From NCBI RefSeq assembly GCF_011326755.1, contig NZ_JAAOIE010000002.1:768069-832068 (forward strand): a DNA stretch of 64,000 bases, read 5' to 3'. The stretch comes from Cochlodiniinecator piscidefendens (GTDB lineage: Bacteria; Pseudomonadota; Alphaproteobacteria; Rhodobacterales; Rhodobacteraceae). Positions 18,571-28,983 of this stretch are shown piece by piece (the stretch's first letter is position 1; each line of letters opens with the position of its first letter). The translations under genes and the position numbers were made by a program. Below the pieces are notes generated by a model. It was not told where the DNA came from, did not search any database, and saw only the letters and a program-made list of their open reading frames with translations.

Positions 18571-19599
18571 CTATTTCGGCATCAAAGCCCAGTAATCCAA
18601 ATCCAAAAGAACATCGGATAGATATTTCCCATCGTCCCCTTTCAGGGCAAATGCAGAGCCTTTGGTTGCAACCAGACGTAATCGAATTGCGCCAACTCCA
18701 GGGGCATTCGTATCAGCTTTGTCTAATACCTCAGACCAAGCCCGAACGGTGTCCCCAGCAAAGCAGGGGTTGGCGTGCGCTCCACCATTTAACCCAACGA
18801 TCATCTGAGCATTCGCAAGCCCGTTAAACGACAAGGTACGAGCCATCGAAATGACATGCCCGCCATAAATCAGCCGCTTACCATCTGGACGATTGGTCGC
18901 GTCAAAATGCACCTTAGCCGTATTCTGCCACAACCTCGTCGCGATCATATGCTCAGCTTGTTCGATGGTAACACCATCCACGTGATCAATTTGTTCTCCA
19001 ACTTCGTAGTCCCCCCACCGATGGGCCTCACCGGCAAGTTCGAAATCGTAGTTCGTAAAATCCAACCCATTCGGAATAACCAAATCTTCAATGGCAACAG
19101 CTTTGGACAATTCAGGAACAACAGTTTCAGGGGCAGATACCTCTAGATCACGTTTGCGCACCATAACCCAGCGCACAAAATCCATTACTGTTTCATCGCA
19201 CTGATTGACGCCGCGTGATCGAACCCAAACAACACCTGTTTTGCCATTTGAGTTTTGCTTCAGACCAATCACTTCGGATTCTGAACGCAAAGTATCGCCC
19301 GGATAAACCGGCAAATGCCAGCGTCCTTCGGCATACCCAAGGTTAGCCACGGCATTCAACGAAATGTCGGGAACAGTTTTACCGAAAACAACATGAAACG
19401 CAGCCAAATCATCAATAGGGGACGCCGATAGACCAGATGTGCGTGCAAATTCATCTGATGAGTAAAGCGCATGACGGGCCGGATACATCGCGTGATACAA
19501 CGCCCGCTCGCCCCCCGAAATTGTGCGCGGCACAGCGTGACGAATGACTTGCCCAATGAAATAATCTTCAAAGAAATGCCCCGCATTGGTTTTAGCCAT
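18571..19599 (-). CDS. mch: Mesaconyl-CoA hydratase (2-methylfumaryl-CoA hydratase)
   Basis: Hydrates mesaconyl-C1-CoA to beta-methylmalyl-CoA in the ethylmalonyl-CoA pathway. 342 residues forming two MaoC-like hotdog domains: the N-terminal half (GHFFEDYFIGQVIRHAVPRTIS...) and the C-terminal half (RWGDYEVGEQIDHVDGVTIEQAEHM...). Length and the context with mcl2 fit Mch rather than a short enoyl-CoA hydratase. It is last in the operon mcl2-nnrU-DUF1737-mch; its ATG overlaps the preceding stop by one base. Confidence 0.93.
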   Translation of the reverse strand: MAKTNAGHFFEDYFIGQVIRHAVPRTISGGERALYHAMYPARHALYSSDEFARTSGLSASPIDDLAAFHVVFGKTVPDISLNAVANLGYAEGRWHLPVYPGDTLRSESEVIGLKQNSNGKTGVVWVRSRGVNQCDETVMDFVRWVMVRKRDLEVSAPETVVPELSKAVAIEDLVIPNGLDFTNYDFELAGEAHRWGDYEVGEQIDHVDGVTIEQAEHMIATRLWQNTAKVHFDATNRPDGKRLIYGGHVISMARTLSFNGLANAQMIVGLNGGAHANPCFAGDTVRAWSEVLDKADTNAPGVGAIRLRLVATKGSAFALKGDDGKYLSDVLLDLDYWALMPK

Positions 19600-19802
19600 T
19601 ACTGCGCCCCCAATTTCATATCCGAACTATACTCGGCATCTGTTTCTTTCACGACAGCCTGCCCACAGCGCATGACACCGTTTGCACCATCGAATGCGTA
19701 AGTTGGATCACCATACAGTTCCCAACCTTTGCTGAGAGCCTCAGTGACTTTGTGGCAAAATGCCGATGTGTCATCTTCGCTTAGAAATCGGTAAACTTTC
19801 AT
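19599..19802 (-). CDS. DUF1737-type small protein
   Basis: 67 residues, starting MKVYRFLSEDDTSAFCHKVTEALSKGWELYG, the typical DUF1737 pattern (a short protein seen beside metabolic genes in alphaproteobacteria). The ATG at 19802 overlaps the nnrU stop by four bases (ATGA) and its own stop overlaps mch by one base, so it is translationally linked in the operon. Function unknown. Confidence 0.8.
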   Translation of the reverse strand: MKVYRFLSEDDTSAFCHKVTEALSKGWELYGDPTYAFDGANGVMRCGQAVVKETDAEYSSDMKLGAQ

Positions 19803-20356
19803 CCATATGTCCCCAAAAACGGATTGTGTCCTAGCCAGACGTGAACAAAGGCGATCACGATATATAACACCAAGGCGATCACGACGGCTTTCATATCTTT
19901 CTTGAAGGGACCCGCGGCGGGAGCCTGCCAAGGTCCTTCGGCCCGATTGATCATCAGCATTTGCGTAAATGCCCAAGCGCCAATGCCACCAAAAAGGATC
20001 AACGAAGCAAGGTCTCCATTGACTAGAAGGTGAGCAATTGACCACACGATGGCCGCCATCAGCATTGGATGCCGTATCTTAGAGGCAGTAATACCCTTCG
20101 TGCTCCCTGCCCCCATCAAGAACAGTGCCACGATCATTAGAGTGTTGTTAGCATGCCCCATACCCGGCAACGGTTGATACACCGGAATGAAATCAGCGGC
20201 CCGATAGCCTATGACCATCAACGCCAAGCCGAGCAAAATGATTATTGCAATCACGCTGCGCCCTTTGTCCCCCAATCCATGACGTACGTTCGGCGCCAAG
20301 CGTTTCAAGAAATGCGCGCTGATCCACAGGATCACACCTAGTATAAGAAATGTCAT
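19799..20356 (-). CDS. NnrU family membrane protein
   Basis: 185 residues, about five transmembrane helices, with the NnrU family pattern (MTFLILGVILWISAHFLKR, LRHPMLMA-like SKIRHPMLMAAIVWSIAHLLVNGDL). NnrU was named from nitric-oxide reductase gene neighbourhoods; a related domain occurs in isoprenoid-modifying enzymes, and its true job is uncertain. The start at 20356 has GAGG about seven bases upstream; an ATG at 20386 would overlap mcl2. Its place in an ethylmalonyl-CoA operon is syntenic rather than explained. Confidence 0.85.
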   Translation of the reverse strand: MTFLILGVILWISAHFLKRLAPNVRHGLGDKGRSVIAIIILLGLALMVIGYRAADFIPVYQPLPGMGHANNTLMIVALFLMGAGSTKGITASKIRHPMLMAAIVWSIAHLLVNGDLASLILFGGIGAWAFTQMLMINRAEGPWQAPAAGPFKKDMKAVVIALVLYIVIAFVHVWLGHNPFLGTYG

Positions 20357-20363
20357 TGCTGCC

Positions 20364-21221
20364 TCATTCGGTTGCGAGTGCGGCAATCGCCTCTGACTTA
20401 GCCAAAGTTTGCCGCGCGGTCACAATATGCAGATTCTCAACGATTTTGCCATCCACAACCGCAACACCCTCTCCATTCGCGCGTGCCGTTTCAAAGGCCA
20501 CAATTTGCCTCCGAGCGAGCTCCAATTCTTCGTCTGAAGGCGCGAATGCTGCATTCGCTGTTGCCAGTTGTGCCGGATGGATAAGCGTTTTGCCGTCAAA
20601 CCCCATATCCCGACCCTGCTCGCACTCGGCCAATAAACCTGCGTCGTCTTTGAAGGCATTATAGACACCGTCAATCGCAACCACATCGTGCGCCCGTGCA
20701 GCCAAAAGGCATAACTGCAGAGACATCAACAATGGTTGGCGATCTGGCGTATACCGTGTGGTCAGCTCCTTTGCTAAATCATTGGTCCCGATTACAAAAC
20801 CTTTAACCCGCGGATGTGCCGCTATTTCAGAGGCATTCAAAATTCCCATCGGGGTTTCGATCATTGCCCAGACATCTAATTTCCCGGTAATTTCTACCAA
20901 CGCATCAATATCCGCAGACGAATTCACCTTAGGAAGCAAAACTGCATCAGGTTTCATTTGTCTTGCGGCCTCGGCGTCGCCCTTACCCCATGGCGTATCC
21001 AGCCCATTTATCCGAACAATACGTGCGCGCCCGCCATAACTACCGCACAACAGCGTTGCGCTAAGAAGATTACGGGCATTTTCCTTTTCTTCGACCGCGA
21101 CTGCATCCTCAAGATCGAAAATGATCGCGTCTACCGGCAGGGCTTTTGCTTTTTCAAGCGCACGTTCTTTTGATGCCGGAATGTAGAGCACAGATCGAAA
21201 GGGGCGCGCATGAGATGTCAT
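20364..21221 (-). CDS. mcl2: (3S)-malyl-CoA thioesterase / HpcH-HpaI family CoA lyase paralogue
   Basis: 285 residues of the CitE/HpcH family TIM barrel: RSVLYIPASKERALEKA, the metal-site region FDLEDAV, AMIETPMGI with the metal-binding Glu, FVIGTNDLAKEL, and DGKTLIHPAQ. In Rhodobacter sphaeroides the paralogue encoded beside mch is Mcl2, which hydrolyses (3S)-malyl-CoA to malate, while Mcl1 (the lyase) is encoded elsewhere; synteny therefore favours Mcl2. Sequence alone cannot exclude lyase activity. The start at 21221 (MTSHARPFRS) has GGAG upstream. It is the first gene of the operon, with a PhaR-like palindrome 65 bp upstream. Confidence 0.85.
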   Translation of the reverse strand: MTSHARPFRSVLYIPASKERALEKAKALPVDAIIFDLEDAVAVEEKENARNLLSATLLCGSYGGRARIVRINGLDTPWGKGDAEAARQMKPDAVLLPKVNSSADIDALVEITGKLDVWAMIETPMGILNASEIAAHPRVKGFVIGTNDLAKELTTRYTPDRQPLLMSLQLCLLAARAHDVVAIDGVYNAFKDDAGLLAECEQGRDMGFDGKTLIHPAQLATANAAFAPSDEELELARRQIVAFETARANGEGVAVVDGKIVENLHIVTARQTLAKSEAIAALATE

Positions 21222-21285
21222 TTTTGTCTCCGTAATATTGTTGCGCAAGGGAGCACATCAACGCACCAAATGGCAAGTCAAAAAA

Positions 21286-21300
21286 TGCCGCAACGCAGCG
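21286..21300. promoter_or_regulatory. PhaR-like palindrome upstream of mcl2
   Basis: TGCCGCAACGCAGCG, 65 bp upstream of the mcl2 start, matches the repeated TGC(C/T)GC-N3-GC(A/G)GC motif. A separate palindrome TTGCGCAA lies nearer the gene (21241-21248); the same octamer occurs upstream of mdh (22579-22586). Confidence 0.5.
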
Positions 21301-21413
21301 AAAATCACTGTCGAACGGTCAATTAACCGGTTTTTTGCATCAAAGGCGCAAACTTATCCACAGAAACCGATGCAAAATTAATTCGGGCAACGTTAAACAA
21401 AAGGAGCAAATCG

Positions 21414-21731
21414 ATGAAAAAACAAATTCTCATGCTGACCTTTGCAGTTGGCGCAATCTTTATCGCCACCCAACAGGCCTTTGCCCAAGATCCACGCAAT
21501 TGTGCGCCGCGCAATGTGATTCTTGAACGGCTTGCCGATAACTATGGTGAAACCCGTCAATCCATTGGATTGGGCCGAAACAACGCAGTTATTGAGGTAT
21601 TTGCCTCTACAGAGACAGGAACTTGGACCATCACTGTGACGCTGCCGAATGGCATGACATGTATGATCGCAGCTGGGCAAGCCTTTGAAACATTGGCAGA
21701 GGTTTTACCCGAAGAAACACATGATGCTTAA
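21414..21731 (+). CDS. Small exported protein
   Basis: 105 residues with a clear signal peptide (KKQILMLTFAVGAIFIATQQAFA, cleaved before QDPRNC). The mature part has two Cys residues (NCAPRN and TCMIAAGQ) that could form a disulfide. AGGAG sits about nine bases upstream of the ATG. It is divergent from mcl2 and overlaps the stop of the convergent TSUP gene by four bases. No function recognised. Confidence 0.7.
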   Translation: MKKQILMLTFAVGAIFIATQQAFAQDPRNCAPRNVILERLADNYGETRQSIGLGRNNAVIEVFASTETGTWTITVTLPNGMTCMIAAGQAFETLAEVLPEETHDA

Positions 21732-22483
21732 GTTAACGAATCATAAATCAACTTGGCTCCAGTAATGATCAAAAATACATACGTTAAGGCGAAGAATAAA
21801 CGTTCAGGTAACGCGCGGTGACACTTCACGCCTAACCAAACGCCAAACACTGCAACCGGAGCCAATATTAGGCCAGCCAAAAATGTATGGTAAGAAAAAA
21901 TACCAAGTGCGGCATAAGGTATAAATTTCAAAAGGTTGATCGCCCAAAAAACAATAACCGTTGTCGCTTGAAATCCGGTTTTTGTTAAACCACGCGACAA
22001 AAGATAAACGGCAGCAGGTGGCCCGCCAGCATGGCTGATAAAACTGGTAAACCCAGCGACAGCCCCTGCAATCCATCCTGCAGATCGCGGCAACAAGCGT
22101 TCAGATTTTCGTATCCACCCTAACGCTTTAACACCCTGAAACCCAACAAAACCCACAGCGATTACACCGATCAAAAAACGGAATACGTCCGGGTCCGCGA
22201 ACGAATATAGTAACGTTCCAATAAGAATGCCCGGCACCGAGCCAACAATAAGCGCCAATGCGCTTTCATTATCCCATTGCCGCCAATACGGGCGCAACGC
22301 CGTGACATCCATAAGCATCAGCAAAGGCAACATGAGCCCGATTGCTGCGCCCGGATCGAGAATCAGCGCCAACAGTGGAGTCGCAGCAAAGGCTGCCCCA
22401 GAGCCAAATCCACCTTTGGAAAGCCCGGCAAAAATGACGGCAGGGACTGCTAAGGCAAAAAAGGTTATGCTAAATTCAATCAC
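21728..22483 (-). CDS. TSUP family (TauE/SafE-like) membrane permease
   Basis: 251 residues, about eight transmembrane segments, with the TSUP motif GLSKGGFGSGAAFAATP and a second-half equivalent (AGAVAGFTSFISHAGGPPAAV). The family exports or imports sulfonates and other anions; substrate unknown. The GTG at 22483 is preferred because AAGGGG lies six bases upstream and the protein then begins just before the first helix; the ATG at 22540 would add 19 residues over the mdh promoter region. It is divergent from mdh. Confidence 0.85.
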   Translation of the reverse strand: MIEFSITFFALAVPAVIFAGLSKGGFGSGAAFAATPLLALILDPGAAIGLMLPLLMLMDVTALRPYWRQWDNESALALIVGSVPGILIGTLLYSFADPDVFRFLIGVIAVGFVGFQGVKALGWIRKSERLLPRSAGWIAGAVAGFTSFISHAGGPPAAVYLLSRGLTKTGFQATTVIVFWAINLLKFIPYAALGIFSYHTFLAGLILAPVAVFGVWLGVKCHRALPERLFFALTYVFLIITGAKLIYDSLT

Positions 22484-22497
22484 TGAAAACCCCTTAA

Positions 22498-23601
<1,104 letters not shown>

Positions 23602-23624
23602 GCGAACTGCATCAAAAGCACATG

Positions 23625-23652
23625 AAGGCCGGGGTTTCCCGGCCTTTTTTTA
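23625..23652. terminator. Terminator between mdh and the glycosyltransferase gene
   Basis: AAGGCCGGG / CCCGGCCTT stem, short loop and a run of seven T residues, 24 bp after the mdh stop. It lies between convergent genes and overlaps the very end of the next gene's coding region. Confidence 0.9.
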
Positions 23653-24684
23653 TACCCAATCGTCCATTTGACTGATCAGATATTGATATTCTTTCACGCG
23701 TGGCATCAATAGTGCGTCGAATGCCTCGACCGACAAATCCACAACTTCATCTGGAAACCATGTTGCGATCGCCGACGCAGGATTAAGGCGAACATCGGCC
23801 AAATGCCCCCTCGTCCGTAAAAACTCAACATTTTCCTGCGAAATGGCATTCACCTCATCATGTAACGCACGCAGGGCATCCAAATCATCGTACAAATCCG
23901 CCACCAAAGCGACCTGCGCTAAGCGTTTTCCACCAACCATTTGCTTAGCATCAGCTGTTCCGGCTGCCGCGTATCGCAAAAGTTTGGCCGCCCAGTGCAG
24001 CGGGGACAACCCGTCAAAATGCAGGATAATGCCACACCCCGCATGGCGAAACGGTGGAATATTGCGACTGGTCATCGGACCAATCCGAGGGGCGTGCAAC
24101 CCCACTGACATTTCATGCCCGGTCTTACACATCGCCTTTCCTGCTTTGTGGCCGGAAAACGCCCCTTCGCGCAGTGGATGTTCAAACAAAGTATCATATT
24201 CTACGTCAGGATTTTCAGGATCTGGAGGAAATTTAAACACGCCGTCAAAAATACTGCCGATGTCATCCTTTGCTACGAAAGCACGCTCAACATTTAAAAA
24301 CTTTATCCACAATTGTTGGTTCTGAAGCGATTTCACCTGTTTTTCCAAAGACCATTCCAAATGCAAAAATTCATCTGCATCCAAGTGAAACAGCCAATCC
24401 ACGGAACAATTTTCGTAAGCGCGAGTCGCATTGATCGTTTGCCTGCGTGTTTGACGCGACGGCCGTTTTCCAAAGACCTCTGCCCAATATGCCGCATCGC
24501 ACACCGTCACCTTAATTTGTGGGACACGTTCCAAAATAGGCGCTACCGGATCGTCGACATCATCCAAATACACATGAATTTCTTCCGCGCCCATAGCTAG
24601 ATGATGGGCCATAAATGCCAAAACCAAAGGCTTTGGTTCGCTGATCGTCGCAACAATTCCCCAGCGCAAGCGTTCAGCTTTCAT
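23650..24684 (-). CDS. Glycosyltransferase family 2 / GT92-like protein
   Basis: 344 residues. An N-terminal GT-A-like domain starts GIVATISEPKPLVLAFMAHHLAMGAEEIHVYLDD, and the metal-binding acidic motif is HLDADEFL. Later HAGCG and HFDGLSPLHWAAKLL resemble 'glycosyltransferase family 2' proteins common in Rhodobacterales. Acceptor and sugar unknown. It sits on the opposite strand between mdh and sucC, apparently an insertion into a carbon-metabolism block that is otherwise conserved. A related protein is encoded at 37220-38257. Confidence 0.8.
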   Translation of the reverse strand: MKAERLRWGIVATISEPKPLVLAFMAHHLAMGAEEIHVYLDDVDDPVAPILERVPQIKVTVCDAAYWAEVFGKRPSRQTRRQTINATRAYENCSVDWLFHLDADEFLHLEWSLEKQVKSLQNQQLWIKFLNVERAFVAKDDIGSIFDGVFKFPPDPENPDVEYDTLFEHPLREGAFSGHKAGKAMCKTGHEMSVGLHAPRIGPMTSRNIPPFRHAGCGIILHFDGLSPLHWAAKLLRYAAAGTADAKQMVGGKRLAQVALVADLYDDLDALRALHDEVNAISQENVEFLRTRGHLADVRLNPASAIATWFPDEVVDLSVEAFDALLMPRVKEYQYLISQMDDWV

Positions 24685-24767
24685 TCATCTTTTCCTCTCA
24701 AATTCTGGGTAAAGTAACAGGGTGCGAATCTTTTCCAAGCGGATTTATTGGCGTCACCGAAGGATTT

Positions 24768-24798
24768 TGTGATCACAACAAATAATCGTGTGATCACA
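24768..24798. promoter_or_regulatory. Paired TGTGATCACA operator upstream of sucC
   Basis: Two identical palindromes TGTGATCACA at 24768-24777 and 24789-24798, with centres 21 bp apart, lie 108-138 bp upstream of the sucC start. Geometry and sequence match the pair upstream of sdhC. Confidence 0.7.
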
Positions 24799-24905
24799 AA
24801 TATGCAAAATTCACAAAATAACGTCCTTTTTTCAGAAAAAAGCATTTCTTTAACGATTCCTGTCGTCTTTACTACCCTAGAACAGTAGCAACATGGGACA
24901 GCTTC

Positions 24906-26099
24906 ATGAACATTCATGAATACCAAGCGAAGGCACTTCTTCGCAGCTACGGCGCACCAGTTTCCGATGGTCGCGTCGTATTGAAAGCAGAAGACGCAAA
25001 AACCGCTGCGGGTGAGATGGATGGCCCATTGTGGGTTGTCAAAGCCCAAATTCATGCAGGCGGACGCGGCAAAGGATCTTTCAAAGAAGCAGATGCAGGT
25101 GACAAAGGCGGCGTTCGTCTCACTAAATCTGTGGAAGAAGCCGCCGAAGAAGCCAAGAAAATGCTCGGCCGCACATTGGTCACGCACCAGACTGGCCCGG
25201 CTGGTAAGCAAGTAAACCGCATCTACATCGAAGACGGTTCAGGCATTGAAACCGAAATGTACCTCGCGCTGTTGGTCGATCGCCAAACAAGCCGCGTGTC
25301 TTTCGTTTGCTCGACCGAAGGCGGGATGGATATCGAAGAAGTGGCTGCGGCCACCCCTGAAAAAATCCTATCTTTCTCTGTTGATCCGGCGTCAGGCTAT
25401 CAGGCCTTCCACGGCCGCCGTATTGCGTTTGCTTTGGGGCTGACAGGTCAACAGGTCAAACAATGCGTTAAACTGATGGGCCTGCTTTACACTGCCTTCA
25501 TGGAAAAAGACATGGAGATGCTGGAAATCAACCCTCTGATCGTAACCGACAGCGGTGATCTCAAAGTTCTGGATGCCAAGGTCAGCTTTGACGGCAACGC
25601 GCTGTATCGCCATGCAGATATTGCGGAACTGCGCGACGAAACTGAAGAGGACCCGAATGAGCTGGAAGCCAGCAAATACGACCTCAACTACATTACACTT
25701 GATGGCGAAATCGGATGTATGGTGAATGGTGCAGGTCTGGCGATGGCCACGATGGACATCATCAAACTTTACGGTGCAGAGCCTGCGAACTTCCTTGATG
25801 TTGGTGGCGGTGCGACCAAAGAAAAAGTAACCGAAGCGTTCAAAATTATCACCTCAGATGCCAAAGTCAAAGGCATCCTCGTGAACATCTTCGGCGGTAT
25901 CATGCGTTGTGATGTGATCGCAGAGGGCGTCGTCGCTGCCGTGAAAGAGGTCGGCCTAAAAGTTCCGCTCGTTGTGCGCCTTGAAGGCACCAATGTTGAG
26001 GCAGGCAAAGAAATCATCAATACTTCCGGGCTTGATGTGATCGCCGCTGACAACCTCAAAGACGGTGCAGAAAAGATCGTGAAGGCGGTTAAAGGATGA
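24906..26099 (+). CDS. sucC: Succinyl-CoA synthetase (ADP-forming) beta subunit
   Basis: 397 residues: an ATP-grasp domain ([37 protein letters not shown]) and a C-terminal ligase CoA domain ([27 protein letters not shown]). It forms succinate, CoA and ATP from succinyl-CoA together with SucD. First gene of the long suc operon. Its end overlaps the next ORF by four bases (ATGATG context). Confidence 0.98.
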   Translation: MNIHEYQAKALLRSYGAPVSDGRVVLKAEDAKTAAGEMDGPLWVVKAQIHAGGRGKGSFKEADAGDKGGVRLTKSVEEAAEEAKKMLGRTLVTHQTGPAGKQVNRIYIEDGSGIETEMYLALLVDRQTSRVSFVCSTEGGMDIEEVAAATPEKILSFSVDPASGYQAFHGRRIAFALGLTGQQVKQCVKLMGLLYTAFMEKDMEMLEINPLIVTDSGDLKVLDAKVSFDGNALYRHADIAELRDETEEDPNELEASKYDLNYITLDGEIGCMVNGAGLAMATMDIIKLYGAEPANFLDVGGGATKEKVTEAFKIITSDAKVKGILVNIFGGIMRCDVIAEGVVAAVKEVGLKVPLVVRLEGTNVEAGKEIINTSGLDVIAADNLKDGAEKIVKAVKG

Positions 26100-26635
26100 T
26101 GCGCGGTATCGTTAAATCCATCGCTGCTGTCGGCCTCACAGCGGCTTTGGCGGCATGTAACACAAATGAAGTGACTTTATCGCAGCAAGCAGACGGATCG
26201 GTCCGGATTGTAGATAGCGAACCTGCAATTGGCGGCGGCCTCAATGCCGTAAACTTTTTTCGTGACGAAGGCCGGACAGTTGCAAGAATTTGTGCAGCGC
26301 ACGAAGGAAACGATGAAGTTGTCGGGCAAATGCTGGTTGCTGCTGGCTACGTCGAAATCCGCGACCTTTTCAACACATCTTGGGGAAAGCGGAGCGCTTT
26401 CAACCTCTTTGCCTCTCCCAAAATGGACCAAGATGATCCATGCAACGTGTCGTTGTTTGGATACACAGGTCGAGAGTTTATGCAAGGTGCTGAAGCGTCC
26501 TTGATAGAGCTTGGCTATAGCCCAATCGGTTCATCCCGCTGGTCAAATGGAACGACAAATGTGCGGCTCACGGGGCGCATTGAGACGTCCAGCGCCACAG
26601 GAACAAGCAGCACAGTAGTCATAGAACGATATTAG
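26096..26635 (+). CDS. Lipoprotein encoded between sucC and sucD
   Basis: 179 residues, signal peptide with lipobox (TAALAAC, Cys21), then a soluble domain with four further Cys/aromatic-rich segments and a Ser/Thr-rich C-terminus. It overlaps sucC by four bases and is followed by sucD after 56 bp, so it must be cotranscribed. Function unknown. A non-cytoplasmic lipoprotein inside a TCA enzyme operon is unusual. Confidence 0.75.
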   Translation: MMRGIVKSIAAVGLTAALAACNTNEVTLSQQADGSVRIVDSEPAIGGGLNAVNFFRDEGRTVARICAAHEGNDEVVGQMLVAAGYVEIRDLFNTSWGKRSAFNLFASPKMDQDDPCNVSLFGYTGREFMQGAEASLIELGYSPIGSSRWSNGTTNVRLTGRIETSSATGTSSTVVIERY

Positions 26636-26691
26636 GGAGCGCGCTGTTTAATTCGCGAACCCATTCACCCAATTCACATGGAGAACTCCAA

Positions 26692-27573
26692 ATGGCGGTC
26701 CTCATCGACGAAAACACCAAGGTAATCTGTCAGGGCTTTACGGGCTCACAGGGTACCTTTCACTCTGAACAAGCCATCGCGTATGGCACTAAAATGGTTG
26801 GCGGTGTCACACCGGGCAAAGGTGGGATGTCCCATCTGAACCTGCCTGTGTTCAACTCCGTTCACGAAGCCAAACACGTGACCGAGGCCAACGCGTCTGT
26901 CATCTATGTCCCGCCGCCCTTTGCAGCGGATTCTATCCTAGAGGCAATCGATGCCGAAATGGAACTGATCGTTTGTATCACTGAGGGTATTCCGGTGCTC
27001 GACATGATGCGTGTGCAGCGCGCCTTGGACGGTTCAAAATCCAAATTGATCGGCCCCAACTGCCCCGGCGTGATCACCCCTGACGCCTGCAAAATCGGCA
27101 TTATGCCCGGTCACATTCACAAACGCGGCACCGTGGGTGTTGTCTCTCGTTCCGGTACGCTAACCTATGAGGCAGTGAAACAAACAACGGATGTTGGTCT
27201 TGGGCAATCTACCTGCGTTGGCATCGGCGGCGACCCGATCAAAGGCACTGAACATATCGACGTGCTGGAGTGGTTCTTGGCTGACGATGAAACCGAAAGC
27301 ATCATCATGATTGGTGAAATCGGTGGTTCCGCCGAAGAAGAAGCCGCGCAGTTCCTCGCCGATGAAAAGAAAAAAGGTCGCTGGAAACCTGTTGCAGGCT
27401 TTATCGCTGGCCGCACCGCCCCTCCGGGACGCCGCATGGGCCACGCTGGCGCGATTGTTGCTGGTGGCAAAGGCGGCGCAGAAGACAAAATCGAAGCCAT
27501 GAAATCAGCCGGCATCGTAGTTGCGGAATCCCCTGCAAGCCTCGGCGAAGCTGTGTTGAAAGCAATCGGTTAA
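26692..27573 (+). CDS. sucD: Succinyl-CoA synthetase alpha subunit
   Basis: 293 residues: CoA-binding Rossmann domain ([20 protein letters not shown]) and ligase domain with the phosphohistidine site in [13 protein letters not shown]. Catalytic partner of SucC. The usual sucCD coupling is broken by the lipoprotein gene. Confidence 0.98.
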   Translation: MAVLIDENTKVICQGFTGSQGTFHSEQAIAYGTKMVGGVTPGKGGMSHLNLPVFNSVHEAKHVTEANASVIYVPPPFAADSILEAIDAEMELIVCITEGIPVLDMMRVQRALDGSKSKLIGPNCPGVITPDACKIGIMPGHIHKRGTVGVVSRSGTLTYEAVKQTTDVGLGQSTCVGIGGDPIKGTEHIDVLEWFLADDETESIIMIGEIGGSAEEEAAQFLADEKKKGRWKPVAGFIAGRTAPPGRRMGHAGAIVAGGKGGAEDKIEAMKSAGIVVAESPASLGEAVLKAIG

Positions 27574-27578
27574 ACCAA

Positions 27579-28334
27579 ATGCGCTTACGAAACTGCCTTT
27601 GTCTTATCTTCCTGTTCACCTCAGAAGTTCACGCTTCTGAGGTCGAAACAGAACAAGCCGAGGCCGCAGCGGCCATCATCGAAACTTGTTTTGAAGAAAT
27701 GCGTCCGCCGTCTTTCTTTGAGACAACCAAAACATTGGCATCGCTAATATTTGGTACAAATGAATATGATCCCTTTGAGTTACAAAGGACTATGGAAGGT
27801 TTAGGAATCGAAGCGATAGAGCCCGCAGAGTTTTCTGAATTCAGCAATGCAATGTTCTTGAGCGGGCGCAGCCCATTTTGGGCTCCGACCCGATATTTGG
27901 TGCGTGCTCAAGACATGTATAATGCTACCCAATTATCTAGACTTCGTCAGTATGCGTTGGAAGACCTTGAGCACGAGCTCAACTTTTCAAATGAGCACAA
28001 AGAGCGTGACAATGTTCTAGATGTGTGGAGACCCGCGCCTGCCTACTGGGCTGCACACAGAGTACCGGTCACCCTAACGTCCTTCTCCATCATTGGCTCC
28101 GAATTGCATGCATGCAACCTCACCGCCCCTAATCACAGTGCCGTTTACGACGCCCTTACAATCACACCTGAAACACCTTGGGTATCTCTTGATCAAAGGG
28201 ATATATATGCAACCCAGTTTGGTAATCCACTCACCCCTCATACCGAACTTATTGTCATCAGATTGCACCCAGAATTCGCCGATGAACAAGATATCCTTCC
28301 ACTTCAAATCGTTATAACAACGCGAGGCTTTTAA
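27579..28334 (+). CDS. Exported protein of unknown function (suc operon, first of two)
   Basis: 251 residues with an N-terminal signal sequence (RLRNCLCLIFLFTSEVHA, cleaved before SEVE). The mature protein is acidic, with Cys residues in IETCFEEM and LHACNL that may pair. It begins 5 bp after sucD and its stop overlaps the next start by one base. I do not recognise a domain. Confidence 0.65.
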   Translation: MRLRNCLCLIFLFTSEVHASEVETEQAEAAAAIIETCFEEMRPPSFFETTKTLASLIFGTNEYDPFELQRTMEGLGIEAIEPAEFSEFSNAMFLSGRSPFWAPTRYLVRAQDMYNATQLSRLRQYALEDLEHELNFSNEHKERDNVLDVWRPAPAYWAAHRVPVTLTSFSIIGSELHACNLTAPNHSAVYDALTITPETPWVSLDQRDIYATQFGNPLTPHTELIVIRLHPEFADEQDILPLQIVITTRGF

Positions 28335-28954
28335 TGACCGATCAAAGCTCATGCGGCCAATTGTTTTCGATATCTTCAGCCATCCTGTGTAGCATTTTCA
28401 CGCTGCCCGTTTCTGCGCAAGACGTTGCTGGAATAGACAGTTTGATGGACCTCTGCATACCCATTTCAGCGACCGGCGCGTCGATACGTGCCGGTTTGCC
28501 AGAAGCGGGATGGACCAAAATTGACAAAGTAGATGCCGCCGAACCGCTCAGAAATCTTGTTGCTTCTCAGATGTGGTTTTTGGAATCCGCATCAACACCC
28601 CAGCAGCGCCTCAGCCTGACCAGCGACTATGTAAATGCCTTTTACGCGTCATTGGGAAATTCAACACTTGGCCCAATTTTCACGTTTGACGATCAGGTTG
28701 CTATGGTGCTTGCCGATGACGCCAACATTTCCTGTATATGGGCCGGACCCGAAGATGACGCTCTTACCGATCGTATCAATGCGGTTGGGGACTTCCCTGC
28801 TGCAGACGGTACCGTGACTGCGGCCCGGACCCAAACTGTCGAAGCAGGTGGCTCCGATTATACCCGCATCGAAACCTATGCCTTTATCGCCGCTGATGAA
28901 CGTGCAGGTCCTTTGCCATTTGCTGCCCGCCTTGATCGCTCACCTGTTCAATAA
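28334..28954 (+). CDS. Exported protein of unknown function (suc operon, second of two)
   Basis: 206 residues: a polar N-terminus, then a hydrophobic core ending at PVSAQD, consistent with a signal peptide. The mature part has Cys in LMDLCIPI and ANISCIWAG. It is coupled to the preceding gene (TAATG) and ends 29 bp before sucA. No known domain recognised; its pattern resembles the preceding protein (two Cys, exported, about 200 residues), so the pair might be distant paralogues. Confidence 0.65.
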   Translation: MTDQSSCGQLFSISSAILCSIFTLPVSAQDVAGIDSLMDLCIPISATGASIRAGLPEAGWTKIDKVDAAEPLRNLVASQMWFLESASTPQQRLSLTSDYVNAFYASLGNSTLGPIFTFDDQVAMVLADDANISCIWAGPEDDALTDRINAVGDFPAADGTVTAARTQTVEAGGSDYTRIETYAFIAADERAGPLPFAARLDRSPVQ

Positions 28955-28983
28955 CCATTGCTTCGCCCACCAAAGGGATCGCC